This document shows, one piece after another, positions 11,543 to 24,826 of a stretch of DNA of 64,000 nucleotides; position 1 is the stretch's first letter, and the number at the start of each line of letters is the position of its first letter. Source of the DNA: Hysterium pulicare CBS 123377. Taxonomy: Eukaryota > Ascomycota > Dothideomycetes > Hysteriales > Hysteriaceae. The notes under the pieces were generated by a model, which saw nothing but the letters and a program-made list of their open reading frames with translations, was not told the DNA's origin and searched no databases. The DNA is taken from the NCBI GenBank assembly GCA_000467715.1, contig AJFK01000890.1, positions 1 through 64,000 of the forward strand. The letters run 5' to 3'. A program made the position numbers and the translations under genes.

Positions 11543-13524
11543 CTACTGCTCTCTCAAACTTACCCTGCAGAAGAGATTCTTGTGTTTCACAAACCAGATA
11601 TTCAAGATTTCTAGCGGTGCATTCGGATCGGCGAGTTCAAAGTCGAACTTGCGTACCAGCGCGGGTATGAGGACTGAGATCTCCAGGAGGCTAATGTTCT
11701 TGCCAAGGCAAGTCCGCGAGCCATGGCCGAACTAGTAAACCGGTCGATATCAGCGATGGTTTTTAGAGATGGATGCAGAGGTTACATAGAAACCGGAACA
11801 AAATCGTTGTTGTCCAGGTCATGACTTACTGGAAGATAGTATCTGTCCATTCTCTGAGACCGTTCGTCACTTTCGAGCCATCGCTCTGGTCGAAACTCGG
11901 CTGCATCTTCACCGAAGACACTCGTGTTGTGGTGTGCGACCCACGTATTGATACCAACAATAGTCTAAAGGGACTCAAGTATTAGGTCACTTCTACCGTT
12001 TGACCGTGCGGAGAAGAAGAAAACTCACTCCTTCAGGGAAAAAGGTACCGGCAATACTGGCTCCTCCTTTTGGCACAACACGACCCAAGGGAAGGCCTGT
12101 GGCGGGGTGAAGCCTCAACGCCTCCTTGATGACTGCTTGAAGATACGGCATCTTCTGGGCATCATTGAACGTCACTGGATTGGAGCTGAGCCCTTTTGAG
12201 ATCTGGTCATCTATCTCTGCTCGAAGCTAATTTCGATGCTTGTTAGACTTGTCCGAATAATTCTTTCTAGAAGGGTACCGCTGCTCACCTTTGCAAGTGC
12301 CTGTGGATCCTTTAGCAAGTACGAGAAGATGGCGCTCAGGGTGATACTCGTAGTATCACTGCCAGCGCCGATATTGGACATGCATGTTATAAGAACCTCC
12401 TGCATAGTGAAATTCTCCGGATCTTCCGCATGCTTCTGTAAGACGCGGGCCAAGAAGTCATCTCCCGAACCCGGCTTCTTCTCAACGTCGGTATGGGTCT
12501 GCTCCTCCTTCAATCGTTCCTGAATCTGAGCGGCACTGAAGCTTACGACATGCGGGAGGCCCATTGAGAACAAAGTCATCATTTTGTGGAGGAACGAGTG
12601 GAATTCGTAGTAGATTCCCATCTGCGAAACGTAGACCATGATCGAATTCAATGATGAGAAGATGCCTTCGGAGTCTATGCCCTTATCGAGTAGACCGAAA
12701 CGTTTGTCGACCTGATCTGATCAGCCCAGTGTAATCGATGGATGTCGGATCTGCTTCTTACAGTGATCAATCCGATCAGGTCGAATGCATAACATTGCAG
12801 CCAGTGCTGTAGATTGAACACTTCTCGTGTTCGAGCGAACTCTTCGAATCGTTTGGTGACGATAGCGGTACACTCGTTAACACACGGCTCCATGCGAAGC
12901 AGCGCTGTGAGGGAGTATAAAGAGGCGACTTTACGCCGATTGTCGGCATGTCGTCTCACGTTTTGATCCGTGAACAGGTCTGGGACTCCTGGAGTACTTG
13001 TAGCGGTATACCATGGTGACTAGCATAGGTTCGTCAGTTGTTTTCTTGAACTCCGTCGAACAGAGTGAGCAATAGAGCATTTACGTGCCTTGATGAACTT
13101 GGTGCCATGCCCATAGATGGTCTTGATGGCCTCGGGGTCATCGATGCTGTATTCGTTCGGAGTGATTTGGACAATGGGGCCTATGTCATAGATGAGTAGC
13201 TGTGACGGTGAATGGCTACATCGGATGAAGGGACAGCAATGTCCAGTTCCCATGGGCAGACATAAGCTTCGACAACCCACCGTATTTTCTGTGAAGTGCA
13301 ATATTCGTGTTTTGGAAGTCGCCCTTACGGACGCTGAAAAAGTACCAAAGTCGAGTGAATTTCGCAAACAGTGGACCTGGGACCCTTGGTACTTTGGGCG
13401 ATACCACGCGATAGAGAGACCGTATTGCCAACAGCAGACAAAGCGTAGCAGGAACAACGTAGAACAAGTCCTGGAGCCGGAAAGAGTCGTTGAGTGTTTG
13501 GAGACCTGCCATCGTATATCGCAA
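11543..13524 (-). CDS. Cytochrome P450 monooxygenase
   Basis: Seven exons on the minus strand: 13524-13281, 13180-13089, 13019-12762, 12711-12289, 12226-12029, 11964-11830 and 11731-11543, totalling 512 residues. A membrane anchor lies at residues 20-38 (LFYVVPATLCLLLAI), followed by the Pro-rich hinge VPRVPGP. The I-helix is AGSDTTS, the K-helix KEALRLHP, then FRPERW and the haem loop FGHGSRTCLGK with the Cys ligand. It resembles the pisatin-demethylase/trichothecene-oxygenase-like fungal P450s, so an ER-bound hydroxylase of a secondary metabolite or xenobiotic is likely. The intron between 13088 and 13020 only keeps frame if it is of GC-AG type (AAG then GCACGT). The usual GT four bases later breaks the frame. 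Translation could start at Met1 or Met5. Confidence 0.87.
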
Positions 13525-16171
13525 TACGTGAATTGGTTGGTAGAAGGCTAGATTCCGGTGCGAGCTGAACGAGTCGTAGACCAGCTATTTATCTTCTAGC
13601 AAGATCTCTCGATGCTCTCAATCTCACGCATACCAGATATGGAAACACGCGGAGTAGAGTGCGCTGGTCACTGCTGTAGGTGTGGAGAAGAATCTGCGGG
13701 GAAGACATCTCCTTAGGTCGTTTTGAGCATGGCTAAACTTCATAGACAGCATTTGGACGCGACGCTATCCAGTAGGAAGAACGCAATAAGTTGTCGAAGC
13801 TCACTAGTCGCCAGATGAAATGCGACTACAAGGTCGCCTACCCGGATGTGGGGGTTTACCGGCCATACGGGAAGTAAGGCCGGAAATCTCCAGCAGCCGT
13901 CCTGTGAACGGGGACCCCAGCTGCCCCCAGACAGACATTCGCAACAGCAACTCTGTGAGACTAGAGGCCTTCATTTTGGGGCCAGTTGAGCTGCCAAGAG
14001 GTTCTAGATGGAGTAAATAGTGGACCACCAAGGTCGTACACGATTTGAATAGACTTAATATTACCATAAAACTCAACTCCCTTGATATTTCTTCGCGCGC
14101 ACGACATTAAAATATGTTCAGTGAATGAGGTCGATGTTGATTTCGAGTGCTCACCTTACTAAATACCGTACCAGAAAACTCCGGAAGTCACAATTACATG
14201 TCGGGTAATTCCAACCTCCCCTCCCTTCGGCGATAAAATGTAGCGATTCATATACACGCGATACCATAACTGGCCTAGAGGCTACCCAAATAAGTAATAT
14301 GTGCTCAATGAAACAAATCCCGGATATTCCTGATTACTTCCAGACAAGGGAAATTCCCGGCTCGCTATCAGATCTCCGGTATTCCAACGACACCCCGAGC
14401 TGGGATGCACAGACGCGAAGTAGGAGATTGATCAGCGTTTCTTTGTCTGTGAGATAGGATGGAACACTTGGGAGGGATGATATGGTACTTCTGGAACATG
14501 AAACCTCATCCAGTGTGAAGCTGAAAGATGCTTAGGGTTGGTTGAGGTGGAAGTGCTTTAGGTCGGGGAAGGCTGGGCAAGAGACCTTTCCCAGACAGGC
14601 ATAGCCGTTTCCAGCAGAACTCCTTCAAAGATATTTACCAGCCATCCTTCAGGAAATCTTCTCTCATGTCTTTCCGGCTCGCTGCTTGCAGTCACTATTC
14701 GCCATGCTTACTTTAACTCGTTACGTTGAAGCGCTTCGCAAACATTGCAGTTTCATTCATTATATTTAATTCCTTCCTCATCACTGAAAAAAGAAACCAC
14801 ACATACACATCACAAGCATGATTCACACAATTCACACAATTCATCCAAGACAACAAGCCGTCAACGGAAAACACAATCGTATACAGAATCTCAAAGTATC
14901 ATATATGCTTCCAAACCAGAATTCCATCATAGAACGAGATGACAAGAAAGATCTCATAATCCACCGTCAGCGGGACACACTGGGCAGCAAATACAGTAAA
15001 AACTAGTACTAATGTGGGCGATGAGGATTCCTCAACCAACAAAGCTACCTGTCGGAGGCACGGCTTATCAAAAGCCGTATGAGACAGCGGCACTGCTTCA
15101 GTGCAGTGTCGTATGCACTGAGAGAGACGTATTGAGAACGCTGAGTGATGCACATGTCACATTATTTAAACATGTGCCAATCAACTGGAGGCAACTCCGA
15201 TCTTGCCATGACCTAACCCAAAGCCAGCCTTTACTAAAGGCCTAAGCTATATTGGTGAGCTCCAGCCCTAGTTGTGGGCCGCATGTGAGAATAGGTCGCG
15301 AACCTGGTCTGTGGAACTTCATTCAGGGGTCTACGGGATAGTATTGACCCGAACTGGATATACTTATATTCTAAGGATTGAATGATAACCTTTGCGAGAC
15401 AACCAATGAGAGAAGAGCTACTTTGGAGTTCATGCCTTCGGATGTTACCCTATATTTCTCCGGGCTTTCGCCGCCCCATCCTCAGACTTCTGTCATACAG
15501 GATTTGCCTCGCTCAGTGAAACAAGCCCAAGCTTCATGCACCTGACTGAGCGAGCCGATAATGACTTGTCAGCGTGTACATTGATTGCCTCGAGACGGAA
15601 GAGAGAAAAAACCCGAGTCCAATCACCGAAAAAGCATTCAATAGATGCCACTCCTTATAAAAAGATAATCCCTGTCAAACCATCAGAAACCATTATATTG
15701 ACAATGCTTTGCCCAAAATGATCACCGGATCATTACATGGGTGTAGTTGAGGATCAAGATGCGCCGGGTTGGAGAAGGCAATGTCCAAAGCATTAATTCA
15801 CAATATGGTAATGTCGAGATAGATGGCCAGGCATAAGAAATAAGCGGAATCTCCGTCCATGTATACGATAATGACCCTGCACTCCCTCCCTCGACAATAT
15901 AGAGACAATACTCTCTATAATACGCAGAACGCATGCTTCGGTTGAATGATGACATGAATACACACTAGCGAGCGTATAAGGAAGTGAAAGTCCATCGCTG
16001 AGTAATATCAGGCTACAGCTGCCATTCCAGGTCTGACTAGGGGAGGAAGTGATGACGTTCTATCAGTTGCTTCTAGTGATTTCCGAGATTAGAGACGGAG
16101 AGCCATTCCTCGACTATCCTAGGCTTTGGTGGCAATGGCGCAAGCCCCGCTCGTTCAGGTGACGATGTCAC
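13525..16171. other. Long gene-poor stretch, nothing recognised
   Basis: About 2.6 kb with only short, compositionally random frames on both strands. I saw no tRNA, no terminal repeats and no transposase-like motif. Confidence 0.45.
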
Positions 16172-18507
16172 TTAGAGATCATCCAGTTCCTGGGGTATAC
16201 CGTCATGAGTACGCATGTCGATTGAAGGTGAAACGGCTGAGAGACTACCATTCTCAGCTTCTGAAATATCATTGGCGGTCGCGTTGACAATCTGGACCTG
16301 ACCGTGATTCTTAGGGGGATTCTGGTGAGAGTGAAGGCCGTCGTCGTAGGTAAATATTCCATTGGGCTCGCCTGACGTATTTGTTGATTCGTCCTTATCT
16401 TCCTCCTCCACATGAGTTTGCGAACTCGTCGAATGTTCTTTGAGTTTTGGATGCTTAAGATCCTCTAGATCGAGTACAGCAAGGAGGTCTCCGGCAGCTG
16501 TCGTAGGTACCACACCATCACAATTTTTCCAGTCGCCTAATCCAAGCTCTTCATGCGCGAGTCGTTGCAACTGCAATGTACCGTTTGTAGTCCACTCCAG
16601 CCTAGCGTAATGGTTGAGTCGATGACGCCGGATCCATCCCACGCAAGACTCTAGCGTATAGTGGATGATTAAGATGATGCCCCCCACGACAAAGATGAAT
16701 GTAAGCCCGAAGATGGAGAAATTTGCATACGCCGCACTCCGAATTTTCTGAAGGGAAGTAAGCTCCTATACTGTGGTGAATTGACAAGGTCGCCTACTTG
16801 ATTCCGGCAAAAGTATTGCCCGTACTTGTCACTTGGATGCATTGTGTACCGACTCATGTTAGACTCCCCGGAACCAATACCCGTGTCGATGGCTGCCCCT
16901 TGCATGGCTGCCAAAAGTATATCAGACCAGTGTTCGACTTCCACTTGCCATTGATTGTTGGGAAGAGCATTCTGGTAGCCCCATGCTAATGTTTGTCTTG
17001 CCGTCAGACATGACACTTTCAGATTCTCTACCACGTCTTGAAGATCATACTGAAGCATAGTTGCACTCAAAATCCATTGTGTCATGTTATACTGTCCATC
17101 GCTTGCAGCAGCCAGAGGCAGTCCAGTATCATAGAAGCCACCAAGTGGTGAGCATTGACTACCAGCTGGAAGTGAGGGAAGGCATATCTGATATTTCACA
17201 GAGCAACCAATTGCAGAAGCTGCGTCATCCGCGGTGTAAAAGGTCTGGTTTATCCCTTTTGCCGGGGAATTGCCATTTAGCCAAGTGCCCCAACTAAGAG
17301 GCTGGTGAGCGGAGTACCAATAACCGTCGGCCTTTGTCTCGAACATGATGTTGTCAGTAGACAGAAAGAAGAGCATGATATCTGCGTCATCTTGTCGAAG
17401 AGCGTCGATAGGCTGGAAGCTCGACTGTCCGGGAACAATGGAACCGTTGAGGCGATATGCCATCTCTACCCTAATCTTGGTTTAGTTGTAGGCTTGGCAT
17501 CGGTTTTTATTGCCATACCTTATATCATAGTCTGCATCCGGGCCATTGTATTGTTGGAATGTAATCTGCTCTTGGGTTGTTTTCGGATGCTGGTATGTCC
17601 AATTTGATATCGTCGTGTTGCTGAAGATTCCAGAACCGTAGTAAAACCTCTGATAGGGGGTTTTTGAACCGGAAGATGTAAAATTGTAAGTATCGGTATA
17701 GTTTTCAAGGACCAGTGGACCGCAACGCATGACACGTCGGAAAAAGATCCGTTTGGATTCGGGTGCGTTAAGTCCGAGGTCAGAATGGCTATCAAGATAC
17801 CCCGTATCAATTTGGATATTACCATCCTGAGTGCGGCAGAGTTCGGACTGAAAAGGACAACTTGCATTTCGGATAACAGAGTGTGACAGCCGACTTTTCA
17901 CGAATAAATCACAACCCGTGCTGGTAGCCGAACTTGTATAGCAGTTTTCAGCGTAGTTCTGAGCTGAACGCAATCGTTGGGTGAACGTTGGGCTATAATA
18001 CGCCGCCTGGTCGCTTGGGGTTTCGGTCGTCGGATTGTAGAGGTAACCACAAGATGGGCTTGCGAGTAACACTTCATCTCCAGTCAAAGTAGAAATCTTG
18101 GAAGAGAACACACCGGCAATGCCGAAAGCCGCAAGGGAGAAGATTGTATAACAGATTAAAGGCGCCAGACGCGGGAGTGGACGAACCTTTCCTTGCCACT
18201 TAAAGGCGATGTATAAGAGATCCCAGAGGGCACTGGTACCATTTGCTGAATTGCGCAAGATGGCCTGCCTCTGATGATGAAGTCCATCTTGGGCAGCGTT
18301 CGAGGAGAAGAAGTGATGGAGAGCGAAGCAAGCAACTCGCCAGAAACTGTTGCCTATGAAAGACACGAACAAGGCGACGAAGGCGACAAGAAGACTGCCG
18401 TTGCGCTGGGATAGAGTAATCGTTGCCCCAAGCACAGCTCCACGAGACCAATTTGTCCAGGCTCCTAGATGAACGTACTGTTCGGCTGAGGCTCCGAGGT
18501 TGCTCAT
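16172..18507 (-). CDS. Fungal three-helix membrane protein with large Cys-rich outer domain
   Basis: Exons 18507-17519, 17470-16798 and 16747-16172, with introns of 48 and 50 nt, give 745 residues. Hydrophobic segments are near residues 36-62 (LLVAFVALFVSFIGNSFW), 115-138 (CYTIFSLAAFGIAGVF) and 560-585 (FIFVVGGIILIIHY). Between the second and third lies about 420 residues with many Cys and N-glycosylation sequons (NASC, NYTD, NFTS, NTTIS, NWTY), so this part is probably outside the cell. The C-terminal tail of about 160 residues is acidic and polar. The layout matches a widespread fungal family of unnamed plasma-membrane proteins. I know no function for it. Confidence 0.75.
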
Positions 18508-19800
18508 TCTGAGTACCTGACAAATTGAGGAATAGTTCGGACAGTATCCACTGTAACTAGTTCGGAATGATATGAGTGGTCGATAGATAAACCTGTGTCG
18601 GTTAGGTAGATGTAGGCTACTGGTTGTAGACTTCTAATGAAGAGGATTTAGATTGTCAGATTGGAAATGTGTTTGAAGAATGTTAATAGAAGTCTATGAG
18701 AGTGTTAGCCTGGGTTTTGAGGCGGTGTTCACATATGGATACCTGAGGTGGTAGCACAATGAAATACACTATCGCAGCAGGCGATTGGGATCGGGTTGGC
18801 TTGTACTACTCTCCAAGGATGTAGACCTATTGAAATTCAGTGATCGCCCAACAAGCAACTTTGTGCGAGCATCCAAATGCCGTGTCAGCTGCTGTGCATT
18901 CGGGTTTTCCTATAAATATCACGGTGCAGATGACTACTGCAGGAGCTGTATCTGACCATCTTGGGGGCTATTGAAGCCTGATAAGCCAACTGATGTTTTT
19001 GGAAGTAGTCTGAGCATTTCCCCGCCTTGCAGCTACAAGTTGGTTAACCCCTTCTCCTGTACATGGCCGTAGGAATTCTGGGTCCCAGGACAGCCAAACT
19101 CATCCGTAATCTGTCGCCTGGGTGACAGGGTCAGGTGGCTAAGGCTATTGTTGAAGCTGACAGAATGCTAGTCTGTGAGCTGATGTTGGGAGAGCGGTTG
19201 TGTCTCGTTTTTGACGTTAAAAGAGAATACACCTCGTATTTCGAGCTTTGGAATGGGAAGCGAGAGCTCGAATGCTGGTCTGGGAGTCGATGTTGGACAC
19301 GACGATAGCGTTCGACGGCAAGTGTAATTCCGGGAGAACGTAGAGCCGGACCGATAGGTTTGCCCCTTAATCAGCAGGCATGAGATCAGTATAACGTTCT
19401 CGAATAGAAAGTTAGAATGTGTGATCTTGGTATGTATAGTTTGACTTTGGTCATTTTGATACGCAGACGTCAACAGCACTTCCCTACATATGCTTCCCAG
19501 CTTCAGTCTGTACATGCAACAATCCTTCACCTTACTCCTCGCAAATGTCTAAATTGTCCTCCTACTTAAGGCTCACCGCAGATCGCTCCCACTCAAAGCG
19601 CCGTGCTTGATGCAAGTTTCTAAGCTTATCCTAGGTGATGTAAATGCAGTCAATGTGAAAAACTCCTTTCTCAGGCATGCCGACGTACATGTTTCGGACG
19701 TCGCCAGCCCCGCTTGGGCTCCCTTTATTCGATGCACCGATCTCTCATATATACTGTTTTCCCGTCTGAACGCTGCTCGCTTGAAATGTGTGCTCAAGGT
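18508..19800. other. Intergenic region, nothing recognised
   Basis: Promoter side of the membrane-protein gene and 3' side of the acyltransferase. Only short random frames. Confidence 0.45.
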
Positions 19801-21072
19801 CTATAATTTATCCTCAACTTTCCTCCGCCTTGAGTCTAGCCCGCCGTCCACGCCGCTCGAGATTGCAGATACGCGTGGTAACGGCATACCATTTCCATTT
19901 GGCTCGAGGTGTGACAGTCGGATGAGTTCGTTCATCATTGCGTTGCGAGTTCTTTGGCATAGTGATTCGGCGTCCGCGGGTTTAAGGCCGGTTGTTAGGA
20001 TGGGAGGAAGAACTAATAATCCATCAGAAATCGTATTGGCTCAATATGTAGAACATGTAACTCACCACTGATATCGATGACTCCCGATCTAAATATCTTC
20101 CTCTTGACGTTCAACACATTGGTGTAATTCGCTACGACACAAGGCACAATTGGCACTTGTGCTTGTATAGCAAGATGGAAGGCACCCTTCTTGAAAGGTA
20201 ATAGGTCTGGCTTGTCGGCATAGGAACGCGTTCCTTCGGGGAAGATGAAGACGCTCTGTCGTTCGCTGCGGATAGTTTGGGCTGCGCCGTCGAAGGCTGC
20301 GCGAGCCGTTTTGCTGTTGGCGCGGTCGATGAAGACAGTTTTGGAGAGGCTCACTATGGGAGGATCATTAGCTAAATAAGGGGGTTGAGGAAAGGAAATA
20401 ACCTACTGAACCAGCCCAGGACAGGTGTCCACTTCAAACTCTTTTTCGCTGTGACGCTGCAGTATTGGGGGAACATGCAGCCGAGCATTAAAACGTCCAG
20501 TTCTCTGTGGGATATGTCCTGTTAGCATTGTCTCGAAGCATCCCCAAACCACCACGGAAAGCATTTTCCTACGACCCAGGCCTCATTGTAACAGACCCGC
20601 GAGTCTCCCCTCCACTCCGTGCATTGTAGCTTCCATCACATATATTCCTGAGAACAAATCCTACTCACGTCTGGTGATTCCCCACAAAAACCGCCGGTCT
20701 AGTCAGCAATGCCTCTTCTCCTCCCCTCCTCCCCCCTTCAATCCGCCCACTTTCGCAGATCCTAAACGTCACGCCCGTCGTATACCACATAACCCATTTG
20801 AAAGCCCTACCACAAGCCCATTGACCCAGTCCCTCATATCCACCTATCCTCAGAAAAACACTAGCAATAGCGCCATAAAGAGCGCATATTGCCAGCGCGA
20901 TGAAGGAGGTGATTGTGCGAGCGACAAAGGCTGCGATGTCGGCCATTCGAGATGGGAGGACGTAGGTTAGGATGTGGAGGATGAGGAGTAGAATCGCAGG
21001 GAGGGAGAAGGTTGTTAGGAGGAAGGTCATTATCGTAGTGAGCGAGTAGGAGAGGTGGTTGCGATGTGCCAA
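19801..21072 (-). CDS. 1-acyl-sn-glycerol-3-phosphate acyltransferase (LPAAT, PlsC family)
   Basis: Exons 21072-20669, 20504-20407, 20353-20066 and 20012-19801 give 333 residues. Two or three N-terminal membrane helices (LLILHILTYVL, FIALAICALYGAIAS) precede motif I, which appears only after splicing: NHQTELDVL (NHxxxxD). Motif III is FPEGTRS, followed by PFKKGAFHLA and VPIVPCVV. The enzyme transfers an acyl group to lysophosphatidic acid to make phosphatidic acid in the ER, as yeast Slc1 does. That the catalytic His and Asp fall on either side of a 164-nt intron supports the model. A start 14 residues later (MTFLLTTFSLP) is possible. Confidence 0.9.
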
Positions 21073-22031
21073 TAGCTACGTAGCTAGCTTCGAGATGGGC
21101 TGTTCGGCGGCGGGGTGAAGTGCGGGACGAGAGTGATTTCTCCAGGGAGATACGTCTTTCTATGATGGAGAGCGTGACGAAGAGTTAAAGACGGGATGCT
21201 GTGGGACTTTTCAATGGCTGTTGTGTCAAAAGAGTGTGGTGAGTGCTGGGTGGCTGTAAGGGCATGTGAGCAGTTCGCGCACACTTTTTCTCGCCGAAGG
21301 TTGGTTGAGAACGCCGAGGTCGCTGCCGCAAGCTGGGTTGCATTCTCGCCAAGAATCGATTTAAGTATCGCCGCCATTTGAGAACACTGTTGAACAGCTC
21401 CTTGGATTTTGAGTTGACTATCTGTTCTTCTTGTTGCAGCTCTATGAATTCAAAGGTGGTTGGGCCGTTGGGTGGTAGGGTCATCCGTCATCCGCGGGCT
21501 GCCACACTCAACAGCTCTACGCATGCTATTCAGGTACGCGTGACGTGCAAATGGTCAATACTACCCAGGTCAACATTCAAGGCTGGGCATGTGGGTGTTT
21601 TGTCATATATTTTGAAGGGATCTGGAGTACTTCTACGGCCCCGAACGTGCACAATGCGAGCGGGTCTTATAACAGTGCGCCTAGCTCAGAAAGAGTAAGG
21701 TGAGATACCATAGCTTGAGAGCCTTTTGCACCGTCAAATGTGCCAGCAAAGAGACCGCTGGTGAAAGAACCTCAGAATGCAGGGTTGTGACCGTTCATCA
21801 AGGCGCACGACCATTCGTCTGATATGTTTTGAAGATTACGAATAAGTTCCAGTTCAGGCCATGGTATCTCGCGAGATCGAAGAAATAAGAAATACAATGC
21901 CAGCCAAATGAAGAAGGGACAAACGAGTGGCTTGGAGCCTTGAAACATCCCGGATCACCACTTCATTTTCAGGAAAGCCGCCAATCCACCAATCCAAAAT
22001 CCATTTACAGTGAAAGTAATAGAGAGAGTCA
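21073..22031. other. Spacer with overlapping short frames
   Basis: Two overlapping minus-strand frames (21484-21185 and 21377-21084) have a protein-like start (PNGPTTFEFIELQQEEQ) and a CANC motif, but no splice site joins them convincingly. I leave them uncalled. The rest is 3' flank of the next gene. Confidence 0.35.
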
Positions 22032-22982
22032 TTATCGAAGGTAACGAGTATCCTCGACGAAATGGCCAGAAATAGGTCGAGGACTTGGTTGCGGAGTCTC
22101 AAGTTGGCGAGGAGCATTGTCGAAGTACGGACTAGGTTGGGGACTGCTGAGAGGATTCGGGCTCTTATAAGGCATAAGGTGTACCTTATCCTCGGAATCG
22201 CCACCTTGATCTTGACATGCCGTAAGCGCACGTTTACTTCTCAAGAGGGTATTCGGGCTGCCTCGCACCCTTTCTCTGCCGCATCAACTCCACCAGCGCA
22301 AGGGAGAATGCCAGGATATCAACGAAGAAGATTGGAATAAGCATCCATCGCCAAGCTTCCATATTACGGATGCGGAAGTCAAAGGTGGAGTGAAGGCTAG
22401 AATCTGCGAGAGGAAGCTCTCGGACAGCTTTAAACCAGGTCTCTGGAGTCCAGTGTTTGGCGGGATATGGAACATCAGACTTCGCAATGGACGAAGAGAT
22501 GGATTGATTCTTTGTTTGGTTCGTGACCAAGAAGACGAAGATGATAGCTGTGAGCGTGAAAAGTATAGCGAGGAAAAGCAGGATGGACTGCACTAAGAGT
22601 GTTTTGGATGGTCCCTATCATGTACGATTAGTACTGAGTGCAAACTGGTCTACAATTCATGCAGATGACTGACCTTTCCAACCCTATTTCGTTGCCTCCA
22701 GGCAACGTATAAACCAAGCAATCCGAGAAAGAACCCATAGCCTGCGACTCCATTGCTGGTGTGGCCTTGATCAAGCCAGATGTGTTCCGGTAACACGTGC
22801 AGTTGGACTGTGTTGCCCGGCCAGTTCACTTGGTAGCTATGCACGTGGTGTTTTTGGTCGAGTAGGAAACCAACCATCGAACTAATCAGTCCGAGATTTG
22901 TGATCGATAGAATGGACAGGAGTAGATTTGAGAAAAATATCGGAAGGAATGCCATTGTGATCAATCGTGAAGGCAATTTCAA
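22032..22982 (-). CDS. Four-helix fungal membrane protein
   Basis: Exons 22982-22674, 22614-22269 and 22210-22032 give 277 residues. Membrane segments: FLPIFFSNLLLSILSI, GYGFFLGLLGLYVAW, LLFLAILFTLTAIIFVFLV and WMLIPIFFVDILAFSLALV. The last intron (58 nt, branch-like CTTAC) is needed to avoid an early stop. It leads into a Pro/Ser-rich tail (PNPLSSPQPSPYFDN, PQPSPRPISGHF) that is clearly coding in style. The pattern matches unnamed fungal tetraspan proteins. No enzymatic motif is visible. The start could also be Met10 (MAFLPIFF). Confidence 0.7.
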
Positions 22983-24826
22983 TATGGGATTGCTCTGAGA
23001 AAGAAATAAAATAAAAAAAGAAGCGGATGACCACGACTAAACTTGAATTCCAAATGTTTGTTAAGGCTGATCATGACGAGAGAAGTTTCGAAACAGGACG
23101 AGGCAGAATATAAGCACGACCAGGTGCACATGTTGTGGAGCGTTTCCATCGACTCTTGGCCTGACAGCTGCAGATGAGCTCTGTGAGCTTTCGGTTAGTG
23201 TGAGGACCTCAGTCAGCAAAGTAAAAGTAGATTTTGGCCCCAACACGTTAACGAAGCAATCAGACCAATACGAAATCGCCAATGTAAAATGCTTATGCAT
23301 GCCACTTGTTGAGCCAGCTCACCAGTTCCCGGCCAAGGTGCGCTTGCTTTCAAAAAATGACCAATGCGCGGTCGGGTGGTCTCCCGAAAAAATTCCAGCC
23401 TCTCTCAGTTGGTAGAGGCGCAGGCGTCCAGCCTCAGTGGTGGGGATCCATTGCAGACCTAGATTGCAACATGTGAGATAGGATAGGCTCGAAGATATGC
23501 ATGTTTATCAGGTGGAGAAGGCAACTGAAAACACCTTCAGGGATTCGCAGCTGAGGAAGAAGGGCTTCTGCAGAGCGACAATATGCGAGGCTTCTGAGTA
23601 AGTATGTTCCTAAATTGCTAAATTGGAGTGACTGAATAGATGGAGCCAAGAAAGGTCGCAGTTGGATATTCCAACCATGGTGCAAGAAGTTGTGCTGGCC
23701 ATGGGAGAAGTGAGCCAAGTTTTCTCAGCCGCACGGGGTAGAGTCGTCAAGTCCTCCTCAATGGACCGGTAATTCCCCAATCCAAAGGTTCGATCAGACT
23801 TTAGTGATGCCAGTGAGTTATGGTTCAGATGGAGTTCATTTTCGAAGGATGCTGGCCCCAAGATGCACCCTGAGATACGATTTCGGGAGATCTTCTTGTA
23901 GAAAGGCATCCCCAGCTAGGCACAACAGGAAGGGGCCATCTTGACGAGGCTTTAAGTTGAAGCATAAACGATGCCGTTAAATGAGTGCGAAGAGATCAGT
24001 CTTTGTAAGAAAGGTTCCGAAAATATCGACGTTCTGAAAATTGGAAGAGAAATGACTCGCCGAAAAGCAGTACGGAAGTAGCGCATGCTTGGCTTACAGG
24101 TCCGTGCATATCTCGCATTTCGTCTCAGGATCCGTGAGCTCACAGATTCTGTTCCTCTCGCTAGACTAACCTTCCTCTTCAAACACAACGGTAAGACTTG
24201 TATTGGATTAGAGTTGGTTATCCGTAGTATCGAAGCCGCGAAAGGATTCGGCCCACACCACTATCGGGTTGCAGTCGTATTCAAGGCGCGAGTCAGAAAA
24301 TCCAGCAGCGAACAGGATAATAGCCTTGAGAGACATACTCTCTTGTACAATGAACAGCATTAACTAAGTCGATTGACCTCAAGTAACTCCTCGGCTTCCA
24401 GGTACGCGAACCGGTCTGATCATGAAACTGAGCGAGAAGGAGTCTGCTTCAAAGAAGGGGATGAAGGACTCCTGGTCGAGAAGAAAGTGAACTCAATCGA
24501 GGAATCTTCGGAAACTCGAGCTTTAGAGAAAGTTCGCGCTCTTCTCAGCGGGAGTAAAACATGATGAACCCTCGTCGCCTTGGTGGTCCTAGTATTTACC
24601 CAACGATAGCGCGAATCCGCGATTTATAGCTACAGCTATGCAAGGCCTGTACAAGTATCAGTTTCTCTCGGCATGTTAGAAGCCCGTTGACTATGCGAGA
24701 CGGGATGCTGGCCACATTTAGTAAGCTTTTGTTAGATAATTCAGGAAAGTCGATCCCTCTACTACCATCACATTCTTCCGCCACTATATCAGGACATAAT
24801 TCTTCCAGTCCTCGAATCTATCCAAC
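22983..24826. other. Gene-poor stretch, nothing firm
   Basis: A box-A-like string near 23400-23425 resembles a tRNA D arm, but no full cloverleaf follows. A frame at 24373-24564 is rich in Glu, Lys and Ser without a clear start. Neither is called. Confidence 0.4.

Noticed and set aside
21084-21484. Two overlapping frames next to the acyltransferase
   Set aside because: The start looks protein-like, but no splice pair joins the frames and no family is recognised.
22032-22231. Separate gene at the end of the four-helix protein
   Set aside because: A 58-nt intron joins the Pro-rich segment in phase to the four-helix protein, so it is the last exon of that gene.
23400-23470. Possible tRNA (string like TCTCAGTTGGTAGAG)
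   Set aside because: It resembles a box A/D arm, but no anticodon stem, T arm or pairing acceptor stem could be drawn around it.
24373-24564. Charged 63-codon frame
   Set aside because: No ATG start and no flanking exon. It lies in the upstream region of the cupin gene.
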